In this document: piece by piece, positions 61,486-64,000 of the stretch
Numbering within the stretch: the stretch's first letter is position 1
Layout: each line of letters begins with the position of its first letter
Assembly: GCF_007845675.1 (NCBI RefSeq)
Contig: NZ_VOBR01000013.1
Location: 1 to 64,000 of the forward strand
Length of the DNA stretch: 64,000 bases
Reading direction: 5' to 3'
Source: Lentzea tibetensis
GTDB taxonomy: Bacteria > Actinomycetota > Actinomycetes > Mycobacteriales > Pseudonocardiaceae
The notes under the pieces: generated by a model
The model's database searches: none
Seen by the model: the letters and a program-made list of their open reading frames with translations, nothing else
What the model was told of the DNA's origin: nothing
Translations under genes and position numbers: made by a program

Positions 61486-61526
61486 GAGTGTGCCCGGACG
61501 ATGCGGAAGGTCGTCCGGGCACACTC
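61486..61526. terminator. 16-bp hairpin terminator, bidirectional
   Basis: GAGTGTGCCCGGACGA (61486-61501) pairs perfectly with TCGTCCGGGCACACTC (61511-61526) around a nine-base loop. It lies between the TetR stop and the convergent DUF4097 stop. Confidence 0.85.
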
Positions 61527-61537
61527 AATTCCCCCGG

Positions 61538-62428
61538 TCAGGTGGTCGCGGTGGTCACCAGCGCGTTGCCGCTCCCGGTCCGCCCGGTGACGGTCAACTG
61601 AGCCCCGTCGATCGGTGCGTTCGACACGTCCAGTTCGGACCGCGCCTGACCCGCGCTGGACATGAGGTCCACGCGAGCGGCGACGCCCGGCCGGATGCCC
61701 ACCCGGATCTGCCCGGACCCGGTGCCCAGCTGGATCTCGCCGGACGCGGCGTCGGCGACGGTCAGGTCACCGGAACCGGTGCGCACCATGACGTCGGACG
61801 CGACCGCGCCGAGCCACACGTCGCCCGTGCCGGTGATCAGCACCGAGTTGCCGCCGACGGACGACACCTCGACGTTGCCGCTGCCCGTCTTCGCGCGCAC
61901 GCCGGCCACCATCGTGCCCATCCGGACCGTGCCGGACCCCGAGTTGACCTTCGCCTCGGAGTCGGCGCGGTCGGCGGACACGTTGCCGGTGCCCGTGTTC
62001 AGGTCCAGCCGTCCGGCCGGGCCCGTCACGACCACGTCGGCGGCGCCGGTCCGCGTCGTCACGTGCGACCCCGCCGGCGCACGCACGGTCACGGACAGCG
62101 GCACCGTCCGCAGCGGCAGAGCCTTCGACGACTCCACCCGCAAGCGGTTGCCCAGCAGCTCGATCCGCGCCTGCCGCACGGCCTCCTCCGGGCCGGTCGG
62201 CATCTCGCCCGCGGCACCGAACTGCCCGCTCACCCACGACAGCAACCCGCCGAGCCCCTCGGTCCACGAGTTGCCCGCGGACGGGTCGTGCCGCAGCTCC
62301 ACGTGCACACCCGGCTCGTCCACCAACTGCACCTGCACCCGGCCGCTCAAGAGCGATACGTCGAGCTCGGCGACACCGTCGAGATCGAAGCTCTGCTGCC
62401 GGACCACCCCAGCGCCTGCGTCGGTCAT
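61538..62428 (-). CDS. DUF4097-family beta-strand repeat protein
   Basis: 296 residues. A regular run of beta-helix-like repeats of about 17-20 residues with GSG/GTG turns (NTGTGNVSADRA, NSGSGTVRMGT, TGSGNVEVSSV, TGTGDVWLGA, TGSGDLTVAD). No signal peptide or membrane helix, so it is probably cytoplasmic. Function unknown. ATG 62428 is two bases after the RHH gene's stop, so the two are co-expressed. Confidence 0.88.
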   Translation of the reverse strand: MTDAGAGVVRQQSFDLDGVAELDVSLLSGRVQVQLVDEPGVHVELRHDPSAGNSWTEGLGGLLSWVSGQFGAAGEMPTGPEEAVRQARIELLGNRLRVESSKALPLRTVPLSVTVRAPAGSHVTTRTGAADVVVTGPAGRLDLNTGTGNVSADRADSEAKVNSGSGTVRMGTMVAGVRAKTGSGNVEVSSVGGNSVLITGTGDVWLGAVASDVMVRTGSGDLTVADAASGEIQLGTGSGQIRVGIRPGVAARVDLMSSAGQARSELDVSNAPIDGAQLTVTGRTGSGNALVTTATT

Positions 62429-62430
62429 GA

Positions 62431-62931
62431 TCACCCCTGAACCCATCCGCGGACGCGGGACGAACCCGTGCCTCCGCTCCACCCCTTGTTGTGGTGCTTG
62501 TGCTTGCTGTGCACGGCCCCCTGCACGGCGGAGGCGACGAACGAGTTGAGCGACACGCCCTGAGCGGCCGCAGCGGCCTCGGCCTTCGTCTTCAGCTCGT
62601 TGATCAGACGCAAGGTGATGCGGCTGATGTCACCAGTGGCGTCACTCATCGGCACCTCCTGCTGGGGAGCCTGCTCCGGCTCCGGTGCGGACGAGCCGGT
62701 GACGACCACCTGCACGTCCCTTCCGTCCAGTCGCACGTCCACGACGTGGCCTTCCAGCGAGGCGGTGACCTCGGCGGCCAGGTCGGACAGTGCGTTCATG
62801 ATCGCCAGTCGCGCGGCTGGCTCGAGCGCTGCGGACAAGAGGGCGGCGGTCCGCCGGGTGCTTTCGTCCCCCGCGGAAGCCGCCGTCGCGAGGTCCTCGC
62901 GCAATGACGCGATGTACGGCGACAGATCCAT
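62431..62931 (-). CDS. RHH-type (Arc/HicB-like) DNA-binding protein
   Basis: 166 residues. The C-terminal ISRITLRLINELKTKAEAAA and AAQGVSLNSFVASAVQGAV form a ribbon-helix-helix, annotated in relatives as a HicB-family antitoxin. The first 90 residues (LREDLATAASAGDE, EGHVVDVRLDGRDVQVV) are unassigned. No HicA toxin is adjacent; the partner is the DUF4097 gene. It may repress its own promoter through the TGACA sites upstream. Confidence 0.82.
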   Translation of the reverse strand: MDLSPYIASLREDLATAASAGDESTRRTAALLSAALEPAARLAIMNALSDLAAEVTASLEGHVVDVRLDGRDVQVVVTGSSAPEPEQAPQQEVPMSDATGDISRITLRLINELKTKAEAAAAAQGVSLNSFVASAVQGAVHSKHKHHNKGWSGGTGSSRVRGWVQG

Positions 62932-62935
62932 GACA

Positions 62936-62980
62936 CCACTGTGACGTCACACCTGACATCAGTCAAGTGTCAGTTAGTGT
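62936..62980. promoter_or_regulatory. TGACA/TGTCA cluster between RHH and thyX genes
   Basis: TGTGACGTCACA (62940-62951) is a perfect 12-bp palindrome. CTGACA (62953-62958) with TGTCAG (62968-62973) is an inverted pair spaced nine bases. For thyX, CTGACA (16 bases before TAGTGT at 62975-62980) forms a promoter whose -10 box is seven bases from the ATG. The RHH protein could bind here and control both genes. Confidence 0.6.
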
Positions 62981-62987
62981 CCAGCCC

Positions 62988-63683
62988 ATGCCGAAGGTGC
63001 GGTTGATCGCCAAGACGGAGTTCGTCGAGCCGGACTGGCAGACGGACGCGGAGGGCGGCGAGGCGCTCGTCGAGTTCGCCGGACGGGCCTGCTACCAGTC
63101 GTGGGACAAGCCCAACCCGCGCACCGCGACCAACGCCACCTACCTGCGGCACCTCATCGAGGTCGGGCACCTGAGCGCGTTCGAGCACGGCAGCGCCACG
63201 CTCTACCTGACCGAGCTGCCCCGCGGTCTCACGCACGAGCTGGTGCGGCACCGGCACTTCTCGTACTCGCAGCTGAACCAGCGCACCGACCCGACCGACG
63301 TCGTCGAGCCCGAGCTGATCAGGCAGCACCCCGAGCTGCACGCGAAGTTCGTCGCCGCCACCGAGGCGAGCCTCGCTGCCTACCAGGAGCTCGTGGACAG
63401 TCTCGAGCAGACGGTCACCGGCCGCCGCGCGCGCCAGATCGCGCGCAGCGTGCTGCCCAACGCCACCGGCACGACCATCGTCGTGACGGGCAACTACCGG
63501 TCGTGGCGCCATTTCGTGGCGATCCGCGCGACCGAGCACGTGGACGTCGAACTGCGCGAGCTCGCGGTCGCCTGCCTGCGGGAACTCCAGAAAGCGGCGC
63601 CCAACGCGTTCGCGGACTTCGTCATCTCGACTCACCCGGATGGCACAGAAGTTGCCTCCAGCCCGCTCGTCACTGAAGGCTGA
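62988..63683 (+). CDS. thyX: FAD-dependent thymidylate synthase ThyX
   Basis: 231 residues. Makes dTMP from dUMP with FAD, methylenetetrahydrofolate and NADPH. Signature [13 protein letters not shown] matches RHRxxSxxxxSxR except Asn at the last Ser. [20 protein letters not shown] and [20 protein letters not shown] are also conserved. I chose ATG 62988, with a promoter but no leader. In M. tuberculosis thyX also lies downstream of dapB. Confidence 0.95.
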   Translation: MPKVRLIAKTEFVEPDWQTDAEGGEALVEFAGRACYQSWDKPNPRTATNATYLRHLIEVGHLSAFEHGSATLYLTELPRGLTHELVRHRHFSYSQLNQRTDPTDVVEPELIRQHPELHAKFVAATEASLAAYQELVDSLEQTVTGRRARQIARSVLPNATGTTIVVTGNYRSWRHFVAIRATEHVDVELRELAVACLRELQKAAPNAFADFVISTHPDGTEVASSPLVTEG

Positions 63684-63688
63684 CGCCC

Positions 63689-64000
63689 ATGAAACGGCTC
63701 ATCGTCGACGTCCGCCCCGGCGACTACACCGTCATGCGCCTCGCGGCCGACGCGAAGGTGCCCGCCGGGCTGTTCGACCTGACCGACTGCCTCGTCTCCG
63801 TCACCAGGACGCCCGAGGAGCTGTCGATCATCTGCCCGACCTCGCAGGTCGTCGAGGACGCTCCGCACGAGAAGGGCTGGCGGCTGCTGACCGTCCGGGG
63901 CCCGCTGGAGTTCACGCTCACCGGCATCATGGCGGCGCTCGCCGGCGAGCTGGCCGCCGCGGGGGTCACGCTCTTCGCGGTGTCCACCTTCGACACCGAC
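63689..64000 (+). CDS. ACT-domain-like protein (partial, cut by window end)
   Basis: 104 codons to the window end, no stop. MKRLIVDVRPGDYTVMRLAA and EELSIICPTSQVVEDA followed by FTLTGIMAALAGELAAAGVT and LFAVSTFDTD match the ACT/CASTOR-like (DUF2241-type) small protein family of amino-acid sensing fold. The ATG is five bases after the thyX stop. Function is not known. Confidence 0.72.
   Translation, partial: MKRLIVDVRPGDYTVMRLAADAKVPAGLFDLTDCLVSVTRTPEELSIICPTSQVVEDAPHEKGWRLLTVRGPLEFTLTGIMAALAGELAAAGVTLFAVSTFDTD

Noticed and set aside
62431-62931. A full HicAB toxin-antitoxin system.
   Set aside because: Only an RHH protein is present; the neighbour is DUF4097, not a HicA toxin.

Overview
The window is high-GC actinobacterial chromosome, most likely from the Pseudonocardiaceae (Lentzea, Saccharothrix or a relative). 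This rests on the codon bias, the many GTG starts and 4-base ATGA/GTGA overlaps, the apparently leaderless genes, and gene order. Core genes follow the order of the Mycobacterium tuberculosis cysG-proS-rimP-nusA-ylxR-infB-rbfA-nrnA-dinF-truB-ribF-rpsO-pnp-pepR-dapB-thyX segment, including the small genes between them, but accessory genes have been inserted.

Layout. 0-6.4 kb: tail of a transposase, a secreted zinc metalloprotease, a secreted trypsin-like protease, a CDF metal exporter with a PIG-L deacetylase, siroheme synthase (cysG) and a secreted ricin-type lectin. 6.4-17.1 kb: a membrane NACHT NTPase, a DEAD-box helicase, an HXXEE protein, a TetR regulator, a DoxX-YaaA-RIO1 kinase cluster, and small enzymes (GyrI-like, methyltransferase, GNAT, VOC, hydrolase). 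17.2-29.9 kb: proS, a large orphan SARP/AfsR-type regulator followed by a 15-bp tandem repeat, a HAD phosphatase, a divergent pair of membrane proteins under twin 15-bp operators, and more small enzymes. 30-38 kb: the translation and RNA block rimP-nusA-ylxR-infB-ylxP-rbfA-nrnA plus a ROK regulator. 38.4-43.3 kb: MATE and MFS exporters, truB, ribF. 43.4-49.8 kb: HTH regulator, 2'-5' RNA ligase-like gene, rpsO, pnp, M16 protease, dapB and a membrane gene. 49.9-62.9 kb: accessory cassettes (ArsR with SRPBCC, a 25-residue membrane microprotein, a two-component system with a serine hydrolase, PucR regulator, lipase, Uma2, YcaQ-like, aldo/keto reductase with TetR, DUF4097 with an RHH protein). 63-64 kb: thyX and the start of an ACT-domain gene.

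How the genes work together. The conserved block makes tRNA and rRNA modifications, initiation and elongation factors, RNA turnover enzymes, flavin cofactors and lysine/diaminopimelate precursors. The accessory genes look like separate regulated units. Several have a clear inverted-repeat operator next to a TetR, ArsR or RHH gene, or, in a few cases, no obvious regulator gene nearby.

Non-coding structure is rich: strong hairpin terminators, a structured rpsO leader, a pnp leader, and a three-copy extragenic repeat of about 65-90 bp. There is also a predicted H-type pseudoknot just before a leaderless 25-codon gene, and an 18-codon upstream ORF before the RIO1 kinase. I saw no tRNA, rRNA, CRISPR array or biosynthetic gene cluster. 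No single locus is clearly a new system. The best leads are the membrane NACHT protein, the extragenic repeat family, the pseudoknot/microprotein locus and the yaaA-uORF-RIO1 junction.
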